Assembly (NCBI RefSeq): GCF_022844465.1
Contig: NZ_JALHLP010000013.1
Coordinates: 1 to 64,000, forward strand
Direction of reading: 5' to 3'
Length of the DNA: 64,000 nucleotides
From: Bradyrhizobium sp.
GTDB lineage: Bacteria > Pseudomonadota > Alphaproteobacteria > Rhizobiales > Xanthobacteraceae
Shown: positions 54,309-63,032 of the stretch, in pieces
Layout of the letters: each line of letters opens with the position of its first letter
Numbering within the stretch: the first letter of the stretch is position 1
Made by a program: the position numbers and the translations under genes
Notes under the pieces: generated by a model
The model's input: only the letters and a program-made list of their open reading frames with translations
Databases searched by the model: none
What the model was told of the DNA's origin: nothing

Positions 54309-55043
54309 CTAAAGCGTCCAGCCGCCGTCAATGATGTGGGCGACACCCGTGGTGAACGTGCTTTCGTCGCTGGCGAGGTAGACGGCAAGCGCAGCGATCT
54401 CCTCGGCCGTGCCGAGCCGGCCCATCGGCTGCCGGGCGATGAACATTTCGCGCCCGTTGGGGCCGGCGGCGGCGGCGCGATCGAGCATCGAAGGGGTCTC
54501 GATGGTGCCGGGGCAGATGCAGTTGCAGCGCACGCCTTTGGTGATGAAGTCGATCGCGACCGCCCGCGTCAGTGCGGCGACCGCGGCCTTGGTGGCGCCA
54601 TAGACGTAGCGGTTGGGCGCGGCCTTGAACACGCCGGCGGCGGAAGAAATGTTCACGATCGAACCGCCGCCGCCTTCCAGCATGCCCGGCAGGAACGAAC
54701 GGATCGTGCGGTGCATCGACTTGACGTTGAGGTCGAACGAAAAATCCCAGTCCTCGTCCGAGCAATCAAGCACCGAGCCGTGGTGTACGAAGCCGGCGGC
54801 GTTGAGCAGGATGTCGGTCTTGCCGGCACGCTTGGCCATGGCGGCGACGGCAGCGCTGTCACGGGCGTCGAGCCTTGCCACTTCCGCGATCCCTTCGCCC
54901 TTGAGAGCGGCGAGCCTGGTTTCGTCGATGTCGGTGGCGAACACGTGCGCGCCTTCGCGTGCGAACGCCACCGCACAGGCTCGGCCTATCCCAACTGCGG
55001 CCGCAGTGACGAAAGCGCGCTTGCCCTTCAGGCGGTCTGACAT
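54309..55043 (-). CDS. SDR-family oxidoreductase, DHRS6/2-keto-3-deoxy-L-fuconate dehydrogenase-like
   Basis: A 244-residue SDR that aligns well from memory with human DHRS6 and bacterial keto-deoxy-fuconate dehydrogenases: NAAGFVHHGSVLDCSDEDWD, RCNCICPGTIETPSM and YLASDESTFTTG match that subgroup closely. Catalytic S133/S134, Y148 and K152 are present, and the cofactor loop is TAAAVGIG, as in DHRS6. The ATG at 55041-55043 follows GAGGAGAG. It probably oxidises a 2-keto-3-deoxy sugar acid produced by the dehydratase upstream. Confidence 0.87.
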   Translation of the reverse strand: MSDRLKGKRAFVTAAAVGIGRACAVAFAREGAHVFATDIDETRLAALKGEGIAEVARLDARDSAAVAAMAKRAGKTDILLNAAGFVHHGSVLDCSDEDWDFSFDLNVKSMHRTIRSFLPGMLEGGGGSIVNISSAAGVFKAAPNRYVYGATKAAVAALTRAVAIDFITKGVRCNCICPGTIETPSMLDRAAAAGPNGREMFIARQPMGRLGTAEEIAALAVYLASDESTFTTGVAHIIDGGWTL

Positions 55044-55065
55044 GTTTTCTCTCCTCGTTTCTTTC

Positions 55066-55162
55066 GTCATTCCGGAGCGTGCGAAGCACGAACCCGGAAT
55101 CCATCGCCACGATCGGGAGTATGGATTCCGGGTTGGCGACTGCGTCGCGCCCCGGAATGACC
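55066..55162. repeat. REP-like palindromic repeat (diverged copy)
   Basis: Ends cgtcattccgg and ccggaatgacc are complementary. The inner sequences ggaatccat/atggattcc and gcgtgcgaagcacg form further arms. It lies between the dehydratase and SDR genes of the same strand, unlike the other copies, which sit between convergent genes. Confidence 0.8.
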
Positions 55163-55167
55163 GTGGC

Positions 55168-56988
55168 TCAATGATTGTCGCGCGCTACCCCGACCCGACC
55201 GGCAATGTCCTGGTAGCGCGTGGCGAGTTCCATGCAGGCGCCGGTGGACTGCTGGCCGACCGTGGAGCGATACAGCTCCTGCCAGGGCGTCTGGTTGGCC
55301 GGGTAGGGGAAGCCACCTTTCGCCTTCAGCTCGTCGTGGCGTTGGCGCAATTCCGCATCCGGGATCAGGATGTTCGCGGTTCCCTTGTTGAGGTCGATGC
55401 GAACCTTGTCGCCGGTCTTGAGGATCGCAAGTCCGCCGTCAGCGGCGGCTTCCGGCGAAGCGTTGAGGATCGACGGCGAACCTGACGTGCCAGATTGTCG
55501 GCCGTCGCCGATGCAGGGCAGCGACAGGATACCGCGTTTGATCAGCGCCGCCGGCGGTTGCATGTTCACGACTTCGGCGCCGCCGGGATAGCCGATCGGC
55601 CCGACGCCACGGATGAACAGAATACAATGCTCGTCGATGCCAAGCGAAGGGTCGTCGAGCCGGTCGTGATAATCCTCGGGTCCTTCGAACACGATGGCGC
55701 GCCCCTCGAACGCGTTCGGATCCCTGGGATTGATCAAGTAGCGGTCGCGGAATTCCTTCGAGATCACGCTGGTTTTCATGATCGCGGAATCAAACAGATT
55801 GCCGCGCAGCACCAGGAAGCCGGCGTCTTTCACCAGCGGCTTGTCGTAGGTCCAGATCACGTCGCCGTCGGGCTTCGCCGCCTCGCGGCAGTTCTCGCCC
55901 ATGGTGCGGCCGTTGACGGTCATGACGTCGGCATGGATGCGCTTGTGCGCCATCAGCTCGCGCACAACCGCCGGAACGCCGCCGGCGCGATGATACTCCT
56001 CGCCGAGATAGAAGCCGGCGGGTTGCATGTTGACGAGCAGTGGAACGTCGTGGCCGTGCTTCTGCCAGTCGTCGATCGAAAGCTCGACGCCGATATGCCG
56101 CGCCAGCGCGTTGATGTGGATCGGCGCATTGGTGGAGCCGCCGATCGCCGAATTGACCACGATGCAGTTCTCGAATGCCTTGCGGGTCAGGATGTCGGAG
56201 GGCTTCAGATCCTCCCAGACCATCTCGACGATCCGCTTTCCGGTTTCGTAGGCGATCTGGCCGCGCTCGCGATAGGGCGCGGGGATCGCCGCGCAGCCGG
56301 GCAGCGACATGCCGAGCGCTTCCGCAAGCGAATTCATGGTGGAGGCGGTGCCCATGGTGTTGCAGTGGCCGACCGAGGGGGCAGAGGAGGCCACGATGTT
56401 CATGAACTCTTCGTAGTCGATCTCGCCCGCGACCAGCCTTTCCCTGGACTTCCAGACCACCGTGCCTGAACCGGTGCGCTGGCCCTGATGCCAGCCGTTC
56501 AGCATCGGGCCGCCGGAGAGCACGATGGCAGGCAAATTGACTGTCGCCGCTGCCATCAGGCAGGCTGGTGTGGTCTTGTCGCAGCCGGTGGTCAGAACCA
56601 CGCCATCGAGCGGGTAGCCGAACAGGATTTCGACCAGACCGAGATAGGCGAGATTGCGGTCGAGCGCTGCGGTCGGGCGCTTTCCGGTTTCCTGGATCGG
56701 ATGCATCGGAAATTCCATCGCGATGCCGCCGGCGGCGCGGATGCCTTCGCGCACCCGGTGCGCCAGTTCCAGGTGATGCCGGTTGCACGGCGACAGGTCG
56801 TTGCCGGTCTGCGCGATGCCGATGATGGGCTTGCCGGACTGCAATTCTTCGCGGGTCAATCCGTAGTTGAGGTAACGCTCAAGATAGAGCGCGGTCATTC
56901 CGGGGTTGTGTGGATTGTTGAACCATTCGAGGGAACGAAGTCTCCGACCCTTGCCATTGCTGGCAACCTTGTTGTCGTTTTTTTTCAT
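55168..56988 (-). CDS. IlvD/Edd-family sugar-acid dehydratase
   Basis: A 606-residue iron-sulfur dehydratase. It has SPCNRHHLELA, TTGCDKTTPACLMA and SVGHCNTMGTASTMNSLAEA with the cluster cysteines, and a C-terminal SGSPSIL. The sequence fits the pentonate/hexonate group (L-arabonate, D-xylonate or fuconate dehydratases) better than IlvD of branched-chain synthesis. It makes 2-keto-3-deoxy acids. The ATG at 56986-56988 follows GGGAGGATCC. Eight consecutive A bases follow the start codon. A LacI-type operator core lies about 100 bp upstream. Confidence 0.9.
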   Translation of the reverse strand: MKKNDNKVASNGKGRRLRSLEWFNNPHNPGMTALYLERYLNYGLTREELQSGKPIIGIAQTGNDLSPCNRHHLELAHRVREGIRAAGGIAMEFPMHPIQETGKRPTAALDRNLAYLGLVEILFGYPLDGVVLTTGCDKTTPACLMAAATVNLPAIVLSGGPMLNGWHQGQRTGSGTVVWKSRERLVAGEIDYEEFMNIVASSAPSVGHCNTMGTASTMNSLAEALGMSLPGCAAIPAPYRERGQIAYETGKRIVEMVWEDLKPSDILTRKAFENCIVVNSAIGGSTNAPIHINALARHIGVELSIDDWQKHGHDVPLLVNMQPAGFYLGEEYHRAGGVPAVVRELMAHKRIHADVMTVNGRTMGENCREAAKPDGDVIWTYDKPLVKDAGFLVLRGNLFDSAIMKTSVISKEFRDRYLINPRDPNAFEGRAIVFEGPEDYHDRLDDPSLGIDEHCILFIRGVGPIGYPGGAEVVNMQPPAALIKRGILSLPCIGDGRQSGTSGSPSILNASPEAAADGGLAILKTGDKVRIDLNKGTANILIPDAELRQRHDELKAKGGFPYPANQTPWQELYRSTVGQQSTGACMELATRYQDIAGRVGVARDNH

Positions 56989-57081
56989 TGGATCCTCCCG
57001 CACTGCAAACTACCGGCGGCTGAAATCACGGCAGCGATCGCACCATGCTCAAACAGCCGGCCCGATCCTAAGTCGCCCCGG

Positions 57082-57097
57082 AAGATAGCGCTACCAT
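57082..57097 (-). promoter_or_regulatory. Predicted LacI-family operator, dehydratase side
   Basis: On the minus strand the site reads ATGGTAGCGCTATCTT, nearly palindromic about GC|GC, with the central CG typical of LacI-family operators. It shares the 11-base core agcgctaccat (57087-57097) with the site at 58208-58223. It lies 94-109 bp upstream of the dehydratase start. Confidence 0.65.
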
Positions 57098-57134
57098 TTT
57101 TTGACGCGGGTCGCGTCACCGTGGAAGCGAGTGG

Positions 57135-58166
57135 TTATGCCCCGTGCGGCGTCGAGCTCTCGCGCACCATCAGCTGGAAGCCGAGATCGAGCACCGGTTG
57201 CTCCGGGCGGCGGCCCTCGATCGCATCGATCACCATGGTGACAGCATGCCGGCCCATCTCATACCGATTGGTGCGCACGCTGGTGAGCGAGGGGACGGCG
57301 GCAGCCATGAATTCCAGGTCGTTGAAGCCGACGATGGCGAGGTCGCGCGGGACCGATATCTGGCGGCGCTGGCATTCGAACAGGACACCAAGGGCCAGGT
57401 CGTCGTTGACGCAGAACACAGCGTCGATGTCGGGCGCTTTAGCAAGGAGATCGGCAAACAGCGCCCCGCCGAGCGTCACCGCGGTTGGCATGGAGGTGGT
57501 GACGACAAGATTGGGGTCAAACAGGAAGGCCGCTTTCATGGCGTCGCGATAGCCGTCGAACCGCCGCTGCACGCGGGGGTCCATCCGCGCGCCGAGAAAA
57601 CCCGTGCGCCGGTACCCTTGCTCGAGGATATGCGAAATGGCCGCAAACGCAGCGTCGTAGTGCGAAAAGCCGACCATCATGTCGACCGGGCTGTCGCCGA
57701 TCTCCATGATCTGCGTCACCGGGCAGTTCATGGATTCCAGGATGGCGCGCGACTCTGCGGTCTGGTTGATGCCGGTCACGATCAGCCCGGCCGGCTTTTG
57801 GGCGCGAAACAGCCGAAGCAGTCTTTCCTCCTGCAGGATGCTGTAGCGCGTGTTGGCCAGCTGGATGCTGTAGCGGCTGCCTTCGGAAGAATCGTAGACG
57901 CCGCGCAGCACGTCCGCGAACACGCTGTTGGTCAGGGAGGGGATAACGACGCCGATGACCTCGGTGCGGTGCGATGCCAGCGCGCGGGCCGCCAGATTGG
58001 GCACGTAGCCCAGCTCCTTGACCGCGCTTTCGACCCGCTCGCGCTTGCTCAGCGACAGCGCGTCAGGGTTACGGAAAAAACGTGATGCCGTGATCGGACT
58101 GACGCCGGCAAGCTTGGCGACTTCGGTAAGCCGGACTTTGCCTGATCTGGTCTGTTTGCGAACCAT
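57135..58166 (-). CDS. LacI-family transcriptional regulator, GntR-like subgroup
   Basis: A 343-residue regulator. Its N-terminal helix-turn-helix (VRLTEVAKLAGVSPITASRF, then hinge YVPNLAARALASH) and a sugar-binding core (IGVVIPSLTNSVFADVLRG, GFLGARMDPRVQRRFDGY, CVNDDLALGVLFECQRR) resemble E. coli gluconate repressor GntR more than LacI. It lies between the dehydratase operon and the transporter operon, with matching operator cores upstream of each. It probably represses both until a sugar acid binds. Confidence 0.9.
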   Translation of the reverse strand: MVRKQTRSGKVRLTEVAKLAGVSPITASRFFRNPDALSLSKRERVESAVKELGYVPNLAARALASHRTEVIGVVIPSLTNSVFADVLRGVYDSSEGSRYSIQLANTRYSILQEERLLRLFRAQKPAGLIVTGINQTAESRAILESMNCPVTQIMEIGDSPVDMMVGFSHYDAAFAAISHILEQGYRRTGFLGARMDPRVQRRFDGYRDAMKAAFLFDPNLVVTTSMPTAVTLGGALFADLLAKAPDIDAVFCVNDDLALGVLFECQRRQISVPRDLAIVGFNDLEFMAAAVPSLTSVRTNRYEMGRHAVTMVIDAIEGRRPEQPVLDLGFQLMVRESSTPHGA

Positions 58167-58207
58167 CGCGCGCTGATATCACATCACGCTTGCCGATTGA
58201 ACCATTA

Positions 58208-58237
58208 TTGACAGCGCTACCATCGGATTGCTATAAA
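58208..58237 (+). promoter_or_regulatory. Promoter with overlapping LacI-type operator, transporter side
   Basis: TTGACA at 58208-58213 and TATAAA at 58232-58237 are separated by 18 bases and face the transporter genes. The operator core agcgctaccat (58213-58223) starts at the last base of the -35 and fills the spacer, so a bound repressor would block polymerase. The predicted transcript has a leader of about 270 bases before the binding-protein gene. Confidence 0.65.
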
Positions 58238-58290
58238 CCGCCAAAACGCCAACAATCAAGGCGGTGCCGTTCCGAAGTAGGGTTTAGCGA

Positions 58291-58362
58291 ATGATGCCGC
58301 GCAAGGTGATGATGTGCCTGCCGATGCGTAAATGGAAACCGCATTTCAATCCTCAACTGTAA
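58291..58362 (+). other. Possible 23-codon leader ORF
   Basis: Within the long leader of the transporter operon a short frame begins ATGATG and encodes MMPRKVMMCLPMRKW plus eight residues before TAA. There is a weak purine stretch (agggttt) upstream. It may be chance or a regulatory leader peptide. Confidence 0.2.
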
Positions 58363-58511
58363 AATCTGAATGGAGCTTCCGGCTGGCGATGTATACATTG
58401 ATGTTGCCAATGGCGTTGCCGGCAGTTCGATCCTTGTTCGGTCAATGGGCCTCAAGAGCCCACGATGCAGATTTCGAAGCGCTTACCCACTAATTCCCAG
58501 GGAGGGAGTCT

Positions 58512-59828
58512 ATGACCAAGACCATCATGACCAAGATCAATCGACGTAAATTTCTGAAGACCACGGGCGGCGTGGCCGCCGTGCTGGCGTCGGTCAAGAT
58601 GCCGGCGATCGCGCAGGGTCCGACGGAAGTGCATATTCTGCGCTGGAACGATTTCGTTCCGGCCTGCGATGCCCTGCTCAGGACCAAGCTGTTCCCCGAG
58701 GCTGAAAAGGCGCTCGGCATCAAGGTCAAGTTCGAGACCGTCAACGCCAACGACCTGCAGGCGCGCATCACCTCGGGCATTCAGGCTGGCGCCGGCCCCG
58801 ACGTGATCATGCTGAACAACAATCACCCTCAACTCTACCAGGCGAGCCTCGTCGATGTCTCCGACATCGCGGCGGAAGTCTCAAAGGACCAGGGCGAGTG
58901 GTACAAGGCCGCATTGGCCAACGCTTCGGCGGGCGGCAAATTCTTCGGCGTGCCGATGAACTATGTCGGCGGTTTGAACGCCTGGCGGGTGTCGATGTTC
59001 AAGGACATCGGGCTGACCGAATTCCCCAAGACCTGGGACGCCTATCGTGACGCGGGCAAGAAATTGAAGGCCAAGGGCTTCCCGATCGGCCAGTCGCTCG
59101 GCCAGTCGTTCGGCGATCCGGTCGGGTTCGCGTATCCGTTCCTGTGGTCGATGGGCGGGGCCGAGGTCGATGACAAGGGCAAGGTCGCCATCAATTCGAA
59201 AGAGACCATCGAGGCCGTCAAGTACATGACCGGCTTCTGGAAGGACTCGATGGACGAAGGTGGTCTTGCCTGGGACGACTCGTCCAACAACCGCGCCTTC
59301 CTGGCCGGGACCGTCTGCTCGACGCTGAATGGCGCCTCGATCTACATTGAGGCCTCGCGCAAGCCGGACCAGTACAAGACGGCCGACGGCAAGCCGCTCA
59401 AGGACGACATCCAGCACGCATTCCTGCCGGCAGGCCCGAAAGGTGTGTTCGGTCTTCACCTCGTCCAGTCGCACGTCATCCCGACCTATTCGAAGAACCA
59501 GAAGGCGGCCAAGGATCTGCTCCGGTTCATGCAGACCAAGGCGAATTACGAGCAGTGGTTCGAGACCGGCCAGGGCTTCTACACGCCGCCCACCTCCGGT
59601 TGGGAAAAGCACAAGGTCTGGACCCAGAATCCCGTGATGTCGCCGTTCGCGACGATCGGAAAGACAGGCCTGGCCGCCGGATATCCCGGTCCGTCGAATG
59701 CCAAGGCTGCCGAAGTGCTGTCGAAATACCTGATCGGCAACATGTTTGCGTCGGCCATCAAGGGCCAGTCGGCAGAGGACGCCGTCAAGGCGTGCGAGAG
59801 CCAGCTGAAATCGATCTACGGCGCCTGA
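58512..59828 (+). CDS. Carbohydrate ABC transporter binding protein (family 1), Tat-exported
   Basis: A 438-residue extracellular solute-binding protein. The N-terminus has a twin-arginine signal (INRRKFLKTTGGVAAVLA). VHILRWNDFVPACD, GAGPDVIMLNNNHPQLY and GVPMNYVGGLNAWRV fit family 1 sugar-binding proteins. GGGAGGGAG precedes the ATG. It is first in the transporter operon, and a strong hairpin follows its stop. Neighbouring catabolic genes suggest a sugar or sugar-acid ligand. Confidence 0.9.
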   Translation: MTKTIMTKINRRKFLKTTGGVAAVLASVKMPAIAQGPTEVHILRWNDFVPACDALLRTKLFPEAEKALGIKVKFETVNANDLQARITSGIQAGAGPDVIMLNNNHPQLYQASLVDVSDIAAEVSKDQGEWYKAALANASAGGKFFGVPMNYVGGLNAWRVSMFKDIGLTEFPKTWDAYRDAGKKLKAKGFPIGQSLGQSFGDPVGFAYPFLWSMGGAEVDDKGKVAINSKETIEAVKYMTGFWKDSMDEGGLAWDDSSNNRAFLAGTVCSTLNGASIYIEASRKPDQYKTADGKPLKDDIQHAFLPAGPKGVFGLHLVQSHVIPTYSKNQKAAKDLLRFMQTKANYEQWFETGQGFYTPPTSGWEKHKVWTQNPVMSPFATIGKTGLAAGYPGPSNAKAAEVLSKYLIGNMFASAIKGQSAEDAVKACESQLKSIYGA

Positions 59829-59837
59829 TGCGAGCCT

Positions 59838-59866
59838 GTCCCTGTCGCCCCCGTGGCGACAGGGAC
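59838..59866 (+). terminator. Intra-operon hairpin after the binding-protein gene
   Basis: GTCCCTGTCGCC (59838-59849) and GGCGACAGGGAC (59855-59866) form a perfect 12-bp stem with a 5-base loop, 10 bases after the binding-protein stop. No U-run follows directly, so it may be a partial terminator or a 3' stabilising hairpin that raises binding-protein output relative to the permeases. Confidence 0.7.
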
Positions 59867-59961
59867 ATCTTCGCATTGCCGTTTTTCTGTGCGCCTTTCT
59901 TTGCGCCCGTTGATTGGCGACAAGGGGCTTTGCTTTATGCGACCGCACCTGGATTGATGTA

Positions 59962-60900
59962 ATGGCCACCGTAGTATCCGTTTCCGACGGCGGTATCATT
60001 GTCGGCAAGCCGAAATGGCGACCGTTGGAGAACGAAGGCAACCTCGCGCTGCTGCTGTTGCTGCCGACAGTCGCGCTGCTGCTGATGTTCATCGCCTACC
60101 CTTTTGTGCGCGGGATCTTGCTCGCGGTTACCAATTCGAAGGTCGGCGTGATCGGCGATTTCGTCGGTTTCGAGAACTTCGCGCGCCTGCTGAAAGACCC
60201 AATTTTCCACGCCGTCGTTTACAACACGTTCCTCTACACGTTTGTCACCACGGTGTTCAAACTCATCCTGGGTCTCTGGCTCGCTTTGCTGCTCAATCGC
60301 GATTTCAAGTTCAAGGCCTTCACGCGCGCCTTCATTCTGCTCCCCTTCATCGTGCCGACCGTGCTCGCCTGCTTCGCCTGGAAGTGGATGTTCGATCCGA
60401 CCTTCTCGGTGATCAACTGGATGCTGTTCAAGTTGGGCATCGTCGCGGCTGGCGCCGGCGTCAACTGGCTCGGCGACGGCGATATGGCGATGCTGTCGAT
60501 CATGATCGTCAACATCTGGCGAGGCGTGCCGTTCTTCGCCATTTCGCTGATGGCGGGCCTGCAGACCATCAGCCCTGACCTTGGTGAGGCCGCCGCCATC
60601 GACGGCGCCAAGCCGTTGCAGCGGTTCTGGTACATTACCTGGCCGCTGCTGATGCCTGTGACCATGGTCGTTGTGCTGTTCTCGGTGATCCAGACCTTCT
60701 CCGACTTCCAGATCGTCTATGTCATGACTGGCGGCGGCCCGGCCAATGCCACTCACCTGTTCGCGACCTATGCCTACCAGCTCGGCATCGGCACCGGCCT
60801 GCTCAGTCAGGGCGCCGCCGTCTCGCTCGCCATGTTCCCGCTGCTGTTTGCCATTGTAATCTTCCAGTTGATGTACATTCGCAGGGTGGAGACACGGTGA
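59962..60900 (+). CDS. Carbohydrate ABC transporter permease, MalF/UgpA-like
   Basis: A 312-residue inner-membrane permease with six helices and the EAA loop DLGEAAAIDGAKPLQRFWYITWPLL-type motif (EAAAIDGA) that contacts the ATPase. ATG 59962 is chosen as the first codon leading into a conserved-looking N-terminus (MATVVSVSDGG); the ribosome-binding site is weak and a longer in-frame start at 59914 exists. It pairs with the MalG-like gene 55 bp downstream. Confidence 0.9.
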   Translation: MATVVSVSDGGIIVGKPKWRPLENEGNLALLLLLPTVALLLMFIAYPFVRGILLAVTNSKVGVIGDFVGFENFARLLKDPIFHAVVYNTFLYTFVTTVFKLILGLWLALLLNRDFKFKAFTRAFILLPFIVPTVLACFAWKWMFDPTFSVINWMLFKLGIVAAGAGVNWLGDGDMAMLSIMIVNIWRGVPFFAISLMAGLQTISPDLGEAAAIDGAKPLQRFWYITWPLLMPVTMVVVLFSVIQTFSDFQIVYVMTGGGPANATHLFATYAYQLGIGTGLLSQGAAVSLAMFPLLFAIVIFQLMYIRRVETR

Positions 60901-60955
60901 TGAGCAATCGCTTCGCCGCTCCACCGCTGTCATCCAGGGCCCCGGAGTCCCACTT

Positions 60956-61807
60956 ATGATCGAAGGTGCAATCTGGCGCCGGTGGGTGTTCTTTCGCCTG
61001 CCGATGGCGATCTTCCTGATCTTCCTGCTGTTCCCTTTCTACTGGATGATCATCACGACATTCCGGCCCGATGGTGAGCTCTACATTCCCTGGTACCGGG
61101 CCAACTACAAACCGTTCTGGACCTGGAATCCGACCACGGCGCATCTGAAGTACCTGTTCGGCGAAACCACTTTCGCGATCTGGATGTGGAACACCACCTT
61201 CATTGCGGTTGTTGCCACCGCCATCTCGCTGTTCTGCGGCGTGCTCGCCGGCTACGCGCTGTCTCGGCTGAACTTCAGGGGCGCGGCGCTGCTCGGTACC
61301 ACCATCTTCGTCACCTATCTGGTGCCGCAGACGCTGCTGTTCATTCCGCTGTCCGAGATCATCCGCGCCTACAGCCTCGGCGACACGCCCTGGTCGCTGA
61401 TCCTGAGCTACCCGACTTTCCTGATCCCGTTCTGCACCTGGCTGATGATGGGCTACTTCAAGTCCGTTCCGAAGGAGCTGGAGGAGTGCGCGCGTATCGA
61501 CGGCGCCACACGCTGGCAGGCGATGCTGTACATCATCATCCCCGTAGCGGTGCCAGGCATCCTGTCCGCCATGATCTTCGCGTTTACGCTCAGCTGGAAC
61601 GAGTTCATCTACGCCCTCGTGTTCCTGTCGAGCCCGGAGCAGAAGACCGTACCCGTCGGCGTGATCTCGGAACTCGTGCGCGGCGACGTGTTCTTCTGGG
61701 GACCGCTGATGGCCGGGGCGTTGTTCGGCTCGATTCCGGTCGCCATTGCCTACTCGTTCTTCGTCGAACAATACGTTTCCGGCGTGACCGGGAGCGTCAA
61801 GGGTTAG
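60956..61807 (+). CDS. Carbohydrate ABC transporter permease, MalG/UgpE-like
   Basis: A 283-residue permease with six predicted helices and the EAA motif EECARIDGATRWQAML. LFPFYWMIITTFRPDGE near the start and SWNEFIYALVFLSSPEQKT-type sequence are family hallmarks. It forms the channel with the MalF-like protein and is followed by the ATPase 75 bp later. Confidence 0.92.
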   Translation: MIEGAIWRRWVFFRLPMAIFLIFLLFPFYWMIITTFRPDGELYIPWYRANYKPFWTWNPTTAHLKYLFGETTFAIWMWNTTFIAVVATAISLFCGVLAGYALSRLNFRGAALLGTTIFVTYLVPQTLLFIPLSEIIRAYSLGDTPWSLILSYPTFLIPFCTWLMMGYFKSVPKELEECARIDGATRWQAMLYIIIPVAVPGILSAMIFAFTLSWNEFIYALVFLSSPEQKTVPVGVISELVRGDVFFWGPLMAGALFGSIPVAIAYSFFVEQYVSGVTGSVKG

Positions 61808-61882
61808 CGCATTAAGTGCCATGCCAGCGGGGCAATCCACCAAGGCACAACAAAACGGGACGACTGGGGACAGAGAGCGGCA

Positions 61883-62974
61883 ATGTCAAATGTAACGATC
61901 CGTCATGTACACAAGCACTACGCCGATTTTCATGCGGTGAAGGGTATCTCGCTCGAGATCAAGGACAAGGAGTTCGTCGTGCTCGTCGGCCCGTCGGGCT
62001 GCGGCAAGACCACCACCTTGCGCATGGTCGCGGGGCTCGAGACGATCACCGAGGGCGACATCATGATCGGCAACAAGATCGTCAACGAGTTGCCGCCCAT
62101 GGATCGTGACATCGCCATGGTGTTCCAGAACTACGCGCTCTATCCGCACATGACGATCTACGACAACATGGCCTTCGGCCTGAAGATGAGGAAATTTGAC
62201 AAGGCGGAGATCGCCAAACGGGTCAACAACGCCGCCGATATCCTCGATATCAAGGAGCATCTCAGCCGCAAGCCCCGCATGCTGTCGGGTGGGCAACGCC
62301 AGCGCGTCGCGCTCGGTCGCGCCATCGTGCGCAATCCGAAAGTCTTCCTGTTCGACGAGCCGCTGTCCAATCTTGACGCCAAGCTGCGGGTCCAGATGCG
62401 CGTGGAGCTCAAGAAGTTGCACCAACGCCTTGCCACGACCTCGATCTATGTGACCCACGACCAGGTCGAGGCGATGACGCTGGGCGACAGGGTCGTCGTG
62501 ATGAAAGATGGCCTGATCCAACAGGTGGGCGAGCCGCTCGAACTCTACAACAACCCGGCCAACAAATACGTCGCCGGGTTCATCGGATCTCCGGCGATGA
62601 ATTTCGCCGAGACGGTGATCGAGCAGGTCGGGAACGCGGTCTACGCCACCAACCCGACCATGAAGATTCGCGTGCCCGAGCAGATCGCGGCGCGCATGGG
62701 GCCGCACAAGGGCAAGCCCGCGACGCTCGGCATCCGGCCCGAAGACCTGCACATGGCCACCGGCGCCGACCCGGAAGAACTCTCGTTCGATGCGGTGGTG
62801 GAGGTCGCCGAGCAGCTCGGCTCCGAGATCATTCTCGACCTGAAAGCCGGCGGCGGCGCGATGGTCGCCAGCGTCGAGCCGACCGTCAAGGTGAAGCCGC
62901 AGCAGAAGATTCGCCTCGGCATCAACCCGAGGGGACTTCGGTTCTTCGACGCAGCGACCGAGGCGGCCATTTGA
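61883..62974 (+). CDS. Carbohydrate ABC transporter ATPase, MalK/UgpC-like
   Basis: A 363-residue ATP-binding subunit. Walker A is GPSGCGKTTTLRMVAGLE, the signature is LSGGQRQRVALGRAIV, Walker B is VFLFDEPLSNLDAKLR, and the H-loop is YVTHDQVEAMTLGD. The C-terminal TOBE region (about 240-355) follows (LGIRPEDLHMATG). Such ATPases are often shared between several sugar importers. It completes the importer set with 58512, 59962 and 60956. Confidence 0.94.
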   Translation: MSNVTIRHVHKHYADFHAVKGISLEIKDKEFVVLVGPSGCGKTTTLRMVAGLETITEGDIMIGNKIVNELPPMDRDIAMVFQNYALYPHMTIYDNMAFGLKMRKFDKAEIAKRVNNAADILDIKEHLSRKPRMLSGGQRQRVALGRAIVRNPKVFLFDEPLSNLDAKLRVQMRVELKKLHQRLATTSIYVTHDQVEAMTLGDRVVVMKDGLIQQVGEPLELYNNPANKYVAGFIGSPAMNFAETVIEQVGNAVYATNPTMKIRVPEQIAARMGPHKGKPATLGIRPEDLHMATGADPEELSFDAVVEVAEQLGSEIILDLKAGGGAMVASVEPTVKVKPQQKIRLGINPRGLRFFDAATEAAI

Positions 62975-63032
62975 TCGCCGCAGGCGGTGCCCGGACGACC
63001 GGCGGAGAGCAAGGAAAAGGAGGAGTTGGGTC

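Noticed and set aside
53436..55040. A 534-codon plus-strand frame across both SDR genes
   Set aside because: Both SDR proteins on the other strand are complete with cofactor loops and catalytic residues.
58372..58560. Second short frame starting ATGGAGCTT in the transporter leader
   Set aside because: It runs out of frame into the binding-protein gene and has no initiation signal.
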